A DNA stretch of 64,000 nt from the NCBI GenBank assembly GCA_941918925.1, contig OW799233.1, forward strand, positions 109,737,833-109,801,832, read 5' to 3'. The notes beneath the pieces were generated by a model, which ran no database searches, had not been told where the DNA came from, and saw only the letters and a list, made by a program, of their open reading frames with translations. This stretch comes from Phyto melanocephala (lineage: Eukaryota; Arthropoda; Insecta; Diptera; Rhinophoridae). The position numbers and the translations under genes were made by a program. This document shows positions 45,926 through 57,928 of this stretch, one piece after another. Positions within the stretch are counted from its first letter, which is position 1, and the number at the start of each line of letters is the position of its first letter.

Positions 45926-47373
45926 TGAGAGGCCTTATTTAGCCCTATTTTTTTTTAAAGCGTTATTACTTACTCTAACTAACGTCAAAATCTGTACACA
46001 TCAATTTCCGTCAATTTCCATATTCTACGTAAATTATAAAATAGCTAACTTGAATATTTAAAAAAAAAATATTTCATGACAGTTAATTAGGTTACAAATG
46101 AAAATGTATTCCATTAGGTTGGGAAACGTGTTGATTTATATGTATGTTTATGGAAACATTAAAATATTATTATTATAATTTTTTGAAATAAGAACGCAAG
46201 TACATATATTTGTTTTTAAAAATTACTACGACTACATACATTGTATGTATATCTCGTTTTTTGATTTCTTGAGTTCATATCTTATTGACAGATACTTTCA
46301 TCACGAGTACATTAAAATATGGCTACAAACATGTTAAACCAACCTTAAACATACATAAACACACATAAATATTTACTACATAAAAATGAAAATTAACATA
46401 CACACATGCCCACAATCCGCAAAATGCGCTAAAGAACTGTGACAAGACATTAAGACTTGAATTACAAATACATATATACATACATTAGTCCTATTTAACC
46501 GTTGTCAAGCTAGATAACGTTGTAATCCTAGTAATAAAGAGCATTAAAATAATCTTTAAGAACTTGGAAGGTTATTAAAAAACAAAAAAAAAAAGACAAA
46601 AAAAAGTAATAACTAAATTAGGTGTAGATAAGTATAGAGTATGAGTGTGTTCGAGTACGTGTAAATATTGCTAATATGTATTTATACATACACACTTTTT
46701 AACACACATTCTTAAAGTCTTTCAATCTGTGGCATATTCTATGCAAAATATTACACAGAATATGTTACACCTAATTTATTTGTTTTTCACAGCTTACGAG
46801 TATGTTTTAAGATTTACTACATTAAGATTTTAAAGAAGATGTGTGTGAGTGTGTTTGTATGTATGTATGTATATATGTATGTATGTATATATGTATATGT
46901 ACTTTGTTATGTACTTTAAATCGACCATAAGCATACCATTGGGTGCAACTTTATAACGAGATATTTCTTTTAATGGCGATTTTTCTTACAGATAAAGCAA
47001 GTGTTGTTTGAATGGAACATACACAGTATTCCTTTTAGTTAAGCGTTCAACACACTGTTAATTCATTATGGCACTCCTCAGTCCTCTAAGATTTTTAAGC
47101 ACTTTTATAAAAAATGTCTTTGCTGCGCTAGCACTACCATATTTTTTAGAGATGAAAAGCAGTAAACAAAGACATTTAGAATTATAGTCTCCCATATATC
47201 TCGAAATATATTTTCTTTGTATAGATGCTGCCACGCCCTATTTTTTATTGTATTTTTCCACACATACCCTGTCCTGTTAATTAAAAATACAACACAATAT
47301 GAGTTGTAGAAATAAGTCCATTAGTTCATAAGTGATGCTGTTACGTACATACTACACTTATACTTCATTTATA
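45926..47373. other. Unassigned AT-rich DNA with a TATG microsatellite
   Basis: (GTAT)n at about 46857-46900. Otherwise no gene or repeat recognised. Confidence 0.5.
46857..46900. repeat. (GTAT)n microsatellite
   Basis: Imperfect tetranucleotide repeat, GTATGTATGTATATATGTAT pattern. Confidence 0.9.
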
Positions 47374-47840
47374 AAGGGTGTCCCAAACTTAATGCTTGAT
47401 TTGAATTAAATAGAGAACACAGTTTTTAGTCTTTTGATTGTTATTTTAAATTGTATCATAAAGTATAAAGGAATGGGTTATTTATAGAATATCACATTGG
47501 ACATCGTTTGTCTAAATTTTCCATGACAATTTTACAATGGGGAGTACTCGCTAAAGAGAGCTTCTGGAAGTTTGTTTTAAGTTTTTTGTTTTTAAACGAT
47601 ACTCTCACTCACTGCTTCGACATTGACATTTGAAGGACTTGTTTGTAGACGACCAGTGCGTTTGGCGTTTTTCAATTAATCTCTTTACAGTTGACGAAGC
47701 TAAAACACTATTTCGACCATATTTTGAATTAAATATTCAAACTGTGGCCGCCTAGTTTTTTTTTTAAAATTCGTCAATATTGAAGCCACGTTGTGGGTTC
47801 GGGTTGTCAACACTTTATTGCACAAATAGCGACAAGCATA
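47374..47840 (-). pseudogene. Second mariner-type relic (GGGTGTCCCAAACTT end)
   Basis: Terminus AAGGGTGTCCCAAACTTAAT preceded by TA at 47372-47373. On the minus strand: VRIFNSKYGRNSVLASSTVK followed by RLIEK (about 47680-47750), a mariner N-terminal helix-turn-helix pattern. TSPSNVNVEAVSESIV follows at about 47590-47640. Stops and frameshifts are present and the other terminus was not found. Distinct from the M family by TIR and protein. Confidence 0.55.
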
Positions 47841-48300
47841 ATAAAATCTTACGCTGAAATAGTTTCGGGGCAGCCTTTACAAGAAAATATATTTTTTCTT
47901 CGAATGAAAACATTTTTTTTACGAAACATGTTCTTGTACTTGAGAATACAACATAAAAAAGAAATCGGAGAAATTATTTAAGACGTTGTTATAATTATAC
48001 ATGCGGCAATTGTAAAGTAAATAAATTTTATTTGTATGTCCTGTAATTATGAATACAATAAAATTTAAATCGAACAATTCAGCAAAGTCATTCTAAATTG
48101 ATTCTTTTACATATATACAGCCACGCCCATTTTGCTAATTTTTTTCCTACAAACCTTGTTGCAGTTATTACGAATAAAATGAAAAAATTAGTCGAGCTAT
48201 TTCAAGATATACTTTTATATATCCTCGAAGTTTAATAAAAATGTGTTAAGACAGAAACTACGAATGTGTACTTATCTGAAATTTTGCCTAAACGGCAAAT
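47841..48300. other. Unassigned
   Basis: No recognised feature. CAGCCACGCCCATTTTGCTA near 48118 echoes HINE repeats. Confidence 0.4.
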
Positions 48301-48590
48301 CAAGGCACATTCATACAGGTAAATGAAATCGGCAATTTGATACAACAAATCAATTTTTTAGGAGATGTATACGTACTTATATGAGGGATGGAAAAATTGT
48401 TATGATATGTTTAATTAAATAAAATTTTTCTAAAAAAGTACATTTACATTTATTATCAAAAAAGTACACTTAAGTTAATTACCAAAATCTAATTTTCCCA
48501 ACCTGCATTATAAATTAAATTAAGGCGAACTTTGGCATGAGGCTTCTCCATCAGCTGGGCTGATAACTTTACCTATATGAATTCGCATTG
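48301..48590. mobile_element. hAT-type MITE (CAAGGC ends), 290 bp
   Basis: Left end CAAGGCACATTCATACAGGT; reverse complement of the right end CAATGCGAATTCATATAGGT. Flanks CGGCAAAT (48293-48300) and CGGCAAAA (48591-48598), 7 of 8 identical. No coding. With the copies at 27542-28116 and 44782 this defines a small family. Confidence 0.78.
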
Positions 48591-48935
48591 CGGCAAAACA
48601 AAAAAATATAAAAACAGAAACTTTTTAAATTAATGCGTTTTTCTTTAAGTCAAAGTTATATGAGCTGGAATGCAATCAGAGAAAAATAGCAAAGTTTACT
48701 GTACTTTATGAGCGAACGAATTAAGTGCATCAAAGCAAGTGATTTGTTATTGCAACAAAAAGAAAGTGACATTTTAATTCAAAACACTCACTTGGATTCT
48801 AAAAACAACACACTAACACTGTTTATAACACAAGCCGCATCCATATTAACTGTTCATAGTTGTACTCACACCCACAGCTGCCATTTATTTCTTGGAACAT
48901 CTAAAACACTAATTTAATTTTTTGTATTTTTTATC
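48591..48935. other. Unassigned
   Basis: A 69-codon frame (48708-48917) has no recognisable family or start context. Confidence 0.4.
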
Positions 48936-49793
48936 ATTTTTATACCCTTCACACAGTGAAAAAGGGTATATATAAGTAGGTTTGTCATTCCGTGTGAAAT
49001 TTCTACAATTTTGATTTCCGACCCCATAAAGTATATATTTTCTGAAAGCTTATGAATAGGGGAGTTGATTAAGCCCTGTCAGTCTGTCCGTCTGTCCGTC
49101 TGTCCGTGTGTATGTTGAAATCAACTTTTTGAAGCCCCCCGACATCGCTTGCACTCGGGTGAGGTATTAAAATATCAGAAATATTTGGGAGTAGATCGGT
49201 GTTGAAAATCAGAAACATCGGTACATAAACAACTGAGATATGAGCAAAAACCCACGACCACCTCGATTTTTTTTTTCACAAAAACAACATTACAACAACA
49301 ACATACATACATACTAACGTGTATACTGGTTAGAGAAAACGTGGCATTGAATCCCAGCTGAGCCAAAAAAAAAAAATTTTTTATTTTTTTTATATTTTTT
49401 TTTTAATTTTTTTTTAATTTTTTTTTTATTTTTTATTTAATATATTATTTATATTTTTATTATTTTTTTTTAATTTTTTTTTTAAATATTTTTTTTTTAT
49501 TTTTTTTTTGTTTTATATTTATTATATATATTTTAATTATTTTTTAAAATTTTTTTTTTTTTTAATTTTTTTTAAAAAATTTTCTTTTTAAATTTTTTTT
49601 TATTTTTTTTTTTTTTTAACACACATACGTAAATTTATAATTTTACAATGGGATGTTTTTATATATGTATGGTTTTTATATGTATGTACGTATATCATAT
49701 GGAATGGTGATACAAACTACTGTTATTGCATGACTACACGGTGTGAAGGGTATATAAGATTCGGCACGGCCGAATATAGCGCTCTTACTTGCT
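48936..49793 (+). mobile_element. Family-2 HINE, copy 4
   Basis: TTTTTATACCCTTCACACAG, GACCCCATAAAGTATATATT, four GTCTGTCC units at about 49083-49113, TGAAATCAACTTTTTGAAGC, T-only tract 49360-49620, GTGAAGGGTATATAAGATTC, hairpin (loop ACG), CGCTCTTACTTGC. Complete and well preserved. Confidence 0.9.
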
Positions 49794-51886
49794 TTTTTTT
49801 TTTACTAAAGTTCTAACATCATTGCAAATAGTCTTTTTTAATAAAAAAAAAGTCCAAAGCAAACAGTTTAGTGTTTCTAAATGTCACTTGGCTTAAATTA
49901 GCATAATGTTTCTTGGCATGTCATGTAGAGTACAATTTGTAAAACAAGAAGAAAAGAGATTTATGCCAACTTAAGTAACAATAGCTATGTAAGTAAGATT
50001 GTAATGGCAATGGATCATAAATATTTTTCTTTGTTAATGATGGCGTTAAAGTAAGACAGTAAGAAAAGTGAAATACATATTTCTATAGAATTATTTTCCT
50101 CATACGAATTTGTGAAAAAGAGACAATGAAAATATATTTATATAAAATAAAATAGAACTTTTGTTTGGGGATATAAATTTATTTTAGTTTAATTTTACTT
50201 TTATTTAAAATGCTTCAACAGCAAACAGCGAGTAAATAAAAAATATTTAAGAGTTTTATTAACAGACTGAATTAAAATAATATATTAATATTGACTTAGT
50301 TTGATTTACATTTTCGCGGGCGAATATCAATATTACGTCCTTTGTCAAAGGCAAAGCTCACGCGCGTGAATAAGGATTAGATTTATTTATCATATACAGC
50401 GTGACCCATATTTGGATCGAGAACATAGTATTATTATTTTTATAGAAGTTTTTAGAACATTGTATATCATAGTCAAACCTTTGGCAGTACTGATAAGTTA
50501 ATTAAACAACCTCAGCCAGTAGAAGAGTCATACAACAGAGTTCGTTGTGTGTATACCAAATTGAGTTATAGCAGTAAATAAAAATAATAACAACAATCGC
50601 TTTAAAAATGTACGATTATAATTTAACATGAGCTTTAACCATAAATTAAGCAAAACTAAATTTTATAAGATGCGGTTAGCGCTTTTATTAAAAAGTTGCT
50701 GTTAAATTAAACCGAATAAAATATTTCGGTTGAGATTTTAACAAGAGTAAGAAGGTAAATCATAAAAATATTTTAATATTAAAATCTTAAAATCTTAAGG
50801 CTACAATGGGGAAATATACAATTGTGTGTATTAAAATTCGGCGCAAGCATAAGAAAATTAGCAAGCAAGCAATCTTATTAAATTTAAAATAGTGTGTGTA
50901 TATAACTACCTAATTATGAAATACATACTTACGAAATATTTGATATACTTTACGATCAAAAGAAAGAAAGATAGAACAAAATTAAAATAAAAAAACGTTG
51001 AAATGGAATCAGAACAAAGATGAAATAAAACATTCAAATTTAAATAGAACTTTTGAAGCATGTTTAAATGTAATAAAATATATAAAATTTAGAACATTTT
51101 GCGCAGCTCTTTAGTATGTATAGTTTTTTACATATAAATTGTTATTTTATAAACTTTTAAAACCTTTTTTAACAAAACTCTTGATAATTTTTATTGTAAA
51201 ATTTTAAAAATCTTATTGTTTTGTAAACAAAAGACCCAGTGTTACCATAGTTTGTATAGTTAAGCAACCGAAAGATGGCAAAACAAAAACAATAGGCTAA
51301 ATAGTTCTTGGTAAGAATAGTGATAGTCTTTTCTGACAATTTTATTTGTATGCCATCTTTGAACTCCTCAGGCAAACTTTAATTTATCTAGACATCGTCT
51401 TTTAAGGGAGACAGAACTTCGGCACTAATTTCAGGATATATTTTGACAAGTTCCGAAGATATGTTATCATTTCCTGGCCTTTGTGGTTCTTCAGCGTCTT
51501 AATGGCAGTAACAATATCAGATACTATTGGGGTAGTGGTTGATATATTTCTCTTGTTTGTATGAAACATACCCCGCAAAAGATCGAACAAATCGAATTAC
51601 ATTTTCAGGAATTGTAAATCAATAATGCAAAAGGATGCATTCTTAATAGCTCAAAATAATTTGTTTTTAGTAATGTGCTTTAAATATTTGGTAAACAATT
51701 CATATAAGCCAACATCATTTACTCACGAAACATCGGTTTATGTTCACCTAATATGCATGAGTTCTATGCAATGATAAGGATATCGGTTGCAAAAATATTC
51801 TCCGAATTACTTTTTCATCTTGGGAACACAAGTGACGATAAATCGTAACAAAAAAGTTCAATTTGTTATAAATAAAAAAAAACATA
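49794..51886. other. Unassigned DNA, with a candidate regulatory or exon island
   Basis: No protein gene recognised. A CpG-containing island at about 50320-50420 and a stretch resembling an insect 5' untranslated exon (50510-50755) are the only complex parts. Frames at 51169-51590 on the minus strand have no recognisable family. Confidence 0.45.
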
Positions 51887-52015
51887 CAGGTAAATCCCGG
51901 TATGACGAACGATATAATATCAGGCCTATTCGTTTTATCGATAAATTCGTTATATCGCGTAGTTTTTTAAAATTATTTTTCATCTTATTAGACTAACAAA
52001 AAATTATGCAGTTAA

Positions 52016-53414
52016 TACATGTACATATCGTGTTGGTGAATGCAATAGGCTGTTTGTAAAGAAAAATTGAATTTAGTTTTATTGTAGCGTTGTAACCAAA
52101 ATTGGGGCTCCTACAACTGCAATTTATCTTATGCCGTTCAGCCAATCAAAAGATTGCTTTTGCGCGCTATTGCAATATGGCGAATGTGCAGCATGTTTGT
52201 TTTGGTTACTGCAAATGGACGTATGTTGCGTGGAGTGTTCTATTTTTGTACGTTGAACCCGTATAGAGTAGCATGAGAGAAATCCACCGGCATTTTGTAC
52301 ACAAATGCCAGGAAGAAACCAAACAATCTGCCTCATGGAAAACACGATCCGAAAGGGAGCAAGACAAGATTTTATATGCGGAATGTCCAGAAGTGCAGGC
52401 ATACACCGTGAACTTGCAAGCTGCTCCCCGTTTTAACGCGGCTGCCTATTATTATAAAACGAAGCTAAAGGTACATAATTTAACGTATTATAATTTGTCT
52501 ACTAAGGATGTCATGTGTTATGTATGGCACGGAGCAACAGGACGTTTAGAAAGCGATGTGTTCGCTTCAATCGCAACACGCTATTTCGAAAGTGAAATTG
52601 ATGAAAAAAAACCTGCTAAGCTAATTAATTGGAGTGACGGTTGCGGATATCAAAACCGAAATGTGAAATTATTTAACGCTCTTCTCGAACTCAAACGTCT
52701 GTATCGAACAAAAATACCTGACAGTAACAACGTATCTAACGTAGCATACCGACTTTTTGAAATTTGATCCTGTTTTCTACAAAAGAATAAGACCAGGAAG
52801 AAAAGTTGGAGATCCCTGCGTGAGCGATGTGGTTGCGTATCAGCACACTGCCGAAGGATTAATTAAGTTTAAAACAAATTTTTTCTGAAAATTGGGCGCC
52901 ATTAACCACGCGACAGAAACAAGGTGAGATGTTGATTCAAGATCATAAGAAGCAACTTTACACATCGACTTGCCCAATCGAAGCTTCAAAGTATGGGCAC
53001 CTGTAAGAATTAAAAAATCTCATACCAAAAGAATACCAAGATTTTTATAATAAATTGTTGTACAAATAAGTGTGTGTAAAAAATAAAAGTATTTCAGCTA
53101 TGAAAAATATTTAGTTTTTGTTTCATTAATTTACATTGATGACTATCAATTTGACTTATGTCATTCAAAAATATATAACTTAGACAGCAATAGGTCGTAT
53201 GTCACATTATCTTAAATAGCTTCAGACGTAACGTTCTGAAATCCTATCCAGTGTGAATCGTGGCGATTTATTATTATATTTTAGCCAGTGAAACTAAAAG
53301 TTAGTCTAAAACAAACAATTTTTCTCAGAAATATTCAGTTTTTTGTCTTTCCTGCAAAAGTATGATTTAGTGACATACAGCCTATTGCATTCACCACGAC
53401 GATATGAACAAGTA
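52016..53414 (+). mobile_element. TTAA-flanked transposon encoding an SDGCGYQN protein
   Basis: 1399 bp bounded by TTAA at 52012-52015 and 53415-53418. The TIRs are about 42 bp with about five mismatches, sharing CATATCGT and GGTGAATGCAATAGGCTGT. The right end also has a subterminal inverted pair, GCAATAGGTCGTATGTCAC (53187-53205) and GTGACATACAGCCTATTGC (53370-53388). One protein is encoded in frame-broken form. TTAA duplication is known for piggyBac and Kolobok elements; the protein does not look like a piggyBac transposase to me. Confidence 0.8.
52273..53065 (+). pseudogene. Putative transposase of the TTAA element, frame-broken
   Basis: First open frame 52273-52767 (164 codons). It contains APRFNAAAYYYKTKLKVHNL, TKDVMCYVWHGATGRLESDV, and LINWSDGCGYQNRNVKLFNA. 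This resembles an uncharacterised multicopy insect and cnidarian protein family with a conserved SD.C.GQN.N block, which I suspect is an RNase H-like catalytic site; function unproven. The reading continues in the next frame (KFDPVFYKRIRPGRKVGDPC, 52760-52888), then a third (APLTTRQKQGEMLIQDHKKQ, 52896 onward), ending NLIPKEYQDFYNKLLYK and stop near 53065. An AATAAA follows at about 53083. A stop lies three codons upstream of the first ATG, so the N-terminus may be lost or spliced. The copy is inactive because of at least two frameshifts. Confidence 0.65.
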
Positions 53415-54123
53415 TTAAATACTTTAAATTTTACAATAATATGAAAACCTCAAAAACTTAAAGAAACAGTAACAGCTATGTTATATAATACGATATTAAA
53501 AGACTTCGGATATATAAGTGGCGTAACACTAAGAGGCATGAATATCGCCCAAATGTTACAACCTCTTGTTGTTTCTAATAATTGCTGCTCAGGAGGTTGA
53601 CTGGGGATATAATCGGGGATTTATATTAACATTTTTTAATCACATTTTTTTAATGAACATATTGATGGTTTTGGTATTCCATATTTCATAAAGTCTTATA
53701 TCATTTTAATAATCATCCAATACTGTTGCTTTTGGTTTCTACGAAATTTTCTTATTTTCCCTAATACGTGCATTATTCTTATACATGCACAGTTTAAATT
53801 ATGACAAAAAATTCGAAGGCAGTTTGTTTTTAAACAAGTTGTCAAACAAAAAATTTAAATGTACTTCAGCATCAGAATTGCTTTAACATAATTTAAAGTA
53901 TAGGCCTTGTTTTATTTTTCAGAATTCGTTATGTAAAGCAATCTTAAATACATTTGCAATGTTTAAAATAATGTTGATAGTTTGCCTTTAGCTTGTTTTG
54001 CTGCTTCTTTGTTCTTACCATTCGTTATATTGGGAAAAATTCTTTTTCAATCCAAAAAATGATAAGGTGCCTTATATCGGATTTTCTTTAAGGCGAAATT
54101 TGTTATATCGAGGTTTGTCTGTA

Positions 54124-54864
54124 AAGAAGAAAAGATAAAAAAAGGAAATAAAGTAAATTTTTTTTTCCTTATAAGTTTTATTTATTTATTTAAATTTAAA
54201 ATAATATTAACATATATTTATTATTTAGTTTTTTGTTGCTTAACTAATCTAACTTTTTTAATGATTTAATTTTTTTTATTTAACTTCATCAGTCGCTGCT
54301 AAAGTTATAATTAATAATAGAACTTGTAGTTGATACAAAATTATTTTTAGTATTTTTTTCCTTTATATTGAGATATTTTTTGTTTAGTTGCTATTTAGAC
54401 GCCTTTCTACATATATGTATGTATAACAAAAGTAATAAATACGCATACATACATACATACATACATTGACCATACAAATGCGTAATAAATAAAGAGAAAA
54501 AAAATTATAAAAATAAAAAAAAAGTTTTACAAAACAACTAAAAAAGTTTTACAAATAACTAAATAGCATGTATTAGTCTATCAATCATGATTGAATCCAG
54601 GAAATAAACAGAAAAAAACTTTTAACAAAAATGCTTTGTTTCAAATGAAATATGCTGCTTGTTGTTATTTCCGATATATGTACTATATTTACAAAACATC
54701 CTAAAAATAAGTGTGTGTATTCGGACATACATACATACATACGTACAAATACAAAAAAAAAAAAAAACGAAAACAATTAATATTTGTTCAGTTCACAACC
54801 CACTGTAAAATAGTATCTGTTGTATTATTGTATTATTTAACGGATATATTAACATACCAAGGAA
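54124..54864. other. Unassigned AT-rich DNA with a CATA microsatellite
   Basis: (CATA)n at about 54444-54468 and again near 54726-54742. No gene recognised. Confidence 0.5.
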
Positions 54865-55641
54865 AAACAAGTAAGAGTACTATATTCGGCCATGCCGAAT
54901 CTTATATACCCTTCACAACGTGTAGTCATGCAATAACAGTTGCTTGTATCACCATTCATCCCATATGAAATATGTACGTACACGTATGTATGTTAAAAAA
55001 ACGAAAAAAAAAAAAAAATTTAAAAAAAAATTTAAAAAAAAATTATTATATATATAATATACATATATAAAACAAAAAAAAAATAAAAAAAAAATTAAAA
55101 AAAAAAAAATAAAAAAAAATAATAATAAAAATATATATAATATATTAAATAAAAAATAAAAAAAAAATAAAAAAAAAATAAAAAAAAAAAACTTTAAAAA
55201 AATTTAAAAAAAAATTTTTTTGCCTCAGCTGGGATTCGATGCCACGTTTTCTCTAACCAGTATACACGTTTGTATGTATGTATGTTGTTGTTGTAATGTT
55301 GTTTTTATGAAAAGAAAATCGAGGTGGTCGTGGGTTTTTGCTCATATCTCAGTTGCTTATGTACCGATGTTTCTGATTTTCAATACCGATCTACTCCCGA
55401 ATATTTCTGATATTTTAATACCTTACCCGGGTCTAACCTATGTCGGGGGGCTTCAAAAAGTTGATTTCAACATACACACGGACAGACGGTCAGACGGACA
55501 GACTGACAGGGCTTAATCGACTCCCCTATTCATAAGCTTTCAGAAAATATATACTTTATGGGGTCGGAAATGAAAATTGTAGAAATTTCACACGGAATGA
55601 CAAACCTATATATACCCTTTTTCACTGTGTGAAGGGTATAA
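54865..55641 (-). mobile_element. Family-2 HINE, copy 5
   Basis: Left: ACAAGTAAGAGTACTATATT, hairpin with loop CAT, ATATACCCTTCACAACG. A-only tract 55000-55215. Right: AGACGGACAGACTGACAGGG, ATACTTTATGGGGTCGGAAA, CACTGTGTGAAGGGTATA. The 98-codon plus-strand frame 55220-55516 is antisense to the element. Directly abuts HINE copy 11 of family 1. Confidence 0.9.
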
Positions 55642-56263
55642 CAAGTAAGAGCACCATATTCGGTTGTGCCGAATTTTGTACCACAATAAATTGAAAGTAT
55701 TATATAACTTTTTTTATTTTGAGGCTAGATTAGACGGAATACCTACCTCACTTACGAAATTTCAGCATTGTATATCTATTGTTGGTGTCCTTCTGTATAT
55801 TATGTTTAATCTTAGAGGTCGGCATTAAAATAGGCTTGTTACAGTAATTTATGCTAATGCATTCAACTTAGATATTGACATAAAATACCAAAATATTTAA
55901 CATAAAATTGCTTTTATGAGTTTTTAAATTTCATTGATTTTAGATTATGTTAGAAGTGGATGTTTAAGTAGGCGTTTCCAAATAGTTTATGCTAATTAAA
56001 TAAACTTAGTAATTGCAATAAAGAATCCTTTATTTATCCAAGTCGTTGACGATATAGATATTTTATCAATTTAATATAAATCGCTATATGAGGGCCAGGC
56101 AATAAAGTGGGCATTTCACCTTAATTTTCTGGTATTATAATGAATTTAACCGGAAGCCCTACTTACAAAATTTTAGATCGTATGAACTCAATTTCAAAAA
56201 TCTTTGTCGATAGCGAAAAACATTATATGGAAGATAGGCGTTAAAGTGGGCGTATCAACTCTT

Positions 56264-57022
56264 TTTTATACCCTTCACACAGTGAAAAAGGGTATATATA
56301 GGTTTGTCATTCCGTGTGAAATTTCTACAATTTTCATTTCCGACCCCATAAAGTATATATTTTCTGAAAGCTTATGAATAGAGGAGTCGATTAAGCCCTG
56401 ACCGTCTGTCCGTCTGACCGTCTGTCCGTGTGTATGTTGAAATCAACTTTTTGAAGCCCCCCGACATAGGTTGGACCCGGGTAAGGTATTAAAATATCAG
56501 AAATATTCGGGAGTAGATCGGTATTGAAAATCAGAAACATCGGTACATAAACAACTGAGATATGAGCAAAAACCCACGACCACCTCGATTTTCTTTTCAT
56601 AAAAACAACATTACAACAACAACATACATACATACAAACGTGTATACTGGTTAGAGAAAACGTGGCATCGAATCCCAGCTGAGGCAAAAAAATTTTTTTT
56701 TAAATTTTTTTAAAATTTTTTTTTTAATTTTTTTTTTATTTTTTTTTATTTTTTATTTAATATATTATATATATTTTTATTATTATTTTTTTTTATTTTT
56801 TTTTTTTAATTTTTTTTTTATTTTTTTTTTTGTTTTATATATATTATATATGTATATAATAATTTTTTTTTTAAATTTTTTTTTTTTAATTTTTTTTTTA
56901 TTTTTTATTTTTTTTGTTGTTTTTTTTAACATACATACGTGAATTTACTGTTATTGCATGACTACACGTTGTGAAGGGTATATAAGATTCGGCACGGCCG
57001 AATATAGCGCTTTTACTTGTTT
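56264..57022 (+). mobile_element. Family-2 HINE, copy 6 (inverted relative to copy 5)
   Basis: TTTTATACCCTTCACACAGT to GCGCTTTTACTTGTT with the usual core, microsatellite, T-only tract and hairpin (loop ACG). It shares with copy 5 unusual details such as the GGCAAAAAAATTT junction and the ACCGTCTGTCC order, and lies in opposite orientation about 620 bp away. The 98-codon frame 56391-56687 on the minus strand is antisense to it. Confidence 0.9.
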
Positions 57023-57049
57023 TTCAATAATATTGACAAAGAGGCTATA

Positions 57050-57928
57050 CAGTAAACTCGCAGAAACGTGAAATAATTTTTACCAAGGATGTTCACGTTT
57101 TAGATTGCATTTTTTCTATAACATATTTTAGTCTCTTTTATCTTTTATTTAATTTAAAATAAAGTTTGTACGGTATTTTCACTTATGAAACATGTTTTGA
57201 TTCACCTTTTTGTAAGTTTCTGCCATATTTTAATGTACTACATAGCTACTATGGTTTGCAAAAGTGTTTTTAATATACTTATTTCTCATTTATTTATTTC
57301 ATTCATCCAAAATAGAGGTTTAGCATGGTTATTTGCCGTGATTCAATTTTGAAATTCAATAGCCTTTTAAATAATGCCGCTAACCCGTAGGTTTTTATTT
57401 CGAAGTTTGGTAAACCATTTGTACAGAGATTTTTCTATTTTTGGAAGCTCCGAAGTATGCAGTGTTTTCCGTTTTCCAGGACCCGAAAATGTATTATTAA
57501 CGCATTTCGAAATTGTATCTTTATTGTTTCTTAATTGTCGATTTGGCGACATTATACTTTTTCGACAAACCAGTTACAGATGAACCTTTGCGTAAAAGCT
57601 GAAAAATATCTGGCTTTTCTTGAAGATTTAACACTTCTGGTTTTTTATTAGACATATTTTCAATAAAAATATTTTTAGAGATCATTTGTTTATATTATTT
57701 ATATACCGATATGTATAGTCAGCACAAAGAGATGCTTCCAGTAGAACTGCCGCATTAATACTAAAGCTACTTGTAATGTAACAAAAGTAGTTTAACGTTC
57801 GATAAAAGTTCACGTTTTGGAGCCTTCAGCCTTTGTTCACGTTTAAGAGTAGTCAATGTAATAAAAAAAATGTTCATGTTTTTGGGTAGTTTATGTTAAT
57901 GGATGTTCACGTTACTGCGAGTTCACTG
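57050..57928 (-). mobile_element. Pogo-like element, 879 bp, with N-terminal transposase coding
   Basis: Ends CAGTAAACTCGCAGAAACGT and, on the reverse complement of the right side, CAGTGAACTCGCAGTAACGT; TA at 57048-57049 and 57929-57930. GTTCACGTTT-like motifs recur subterminally. The minus strand encodes the DNA-binding half of the transposase; the catalytic domain is missing. Inserted in HINE copy 11. Confidence 0.85.
57367..57653 (-). pseudogene. Pogo-like transposase, N-terminal DNA-binding domains
   Basis: Start at about 57653: MSNKKPEVLNLQEKPDIFQL, then LRKGSSVTGLSKKYNVAKST, the CENP-B-type helix-turn-helix. After a frame change follow NNKDTISKCV and KRKTLHTSELPKIEKSLYKW with FTKLRNKNLRVSGII, the second (Tc5/CENP-B) DNA-binding domain (pattern KR...R.....VE.AL..WF...R..NIPVSG). 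It ends at 57367 with no DDE domain. A normal pogo transposase is about 500 residues, so only the first fifth or so remains. Confidence 0.72.

Larger units (their letters stand above)
51887..54121. mobile_element. Pogo/Tigger-like element carrying a TTAA-flanked transposon
   Basis: Ends CAGGTAAATCCCGGTATGAC and, on the reverse complement of the right side, CAGACAAACCTCGATATAAC, flanked by TA at 51885-51886 and 54122-54123. Excluding the nested element (52016-53414) about 830 bp remain, without a recognised transposase, so it is a non-autonomous copy. Strand is not determinable. Confidence 0.7.

Noticed and set aside
52124..52406. Minus-strand frames over the start of the TTAA-element protein
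   Set aside because: Shadows of the plus-strand frame, which carries recognisable motifs and continues downstream.
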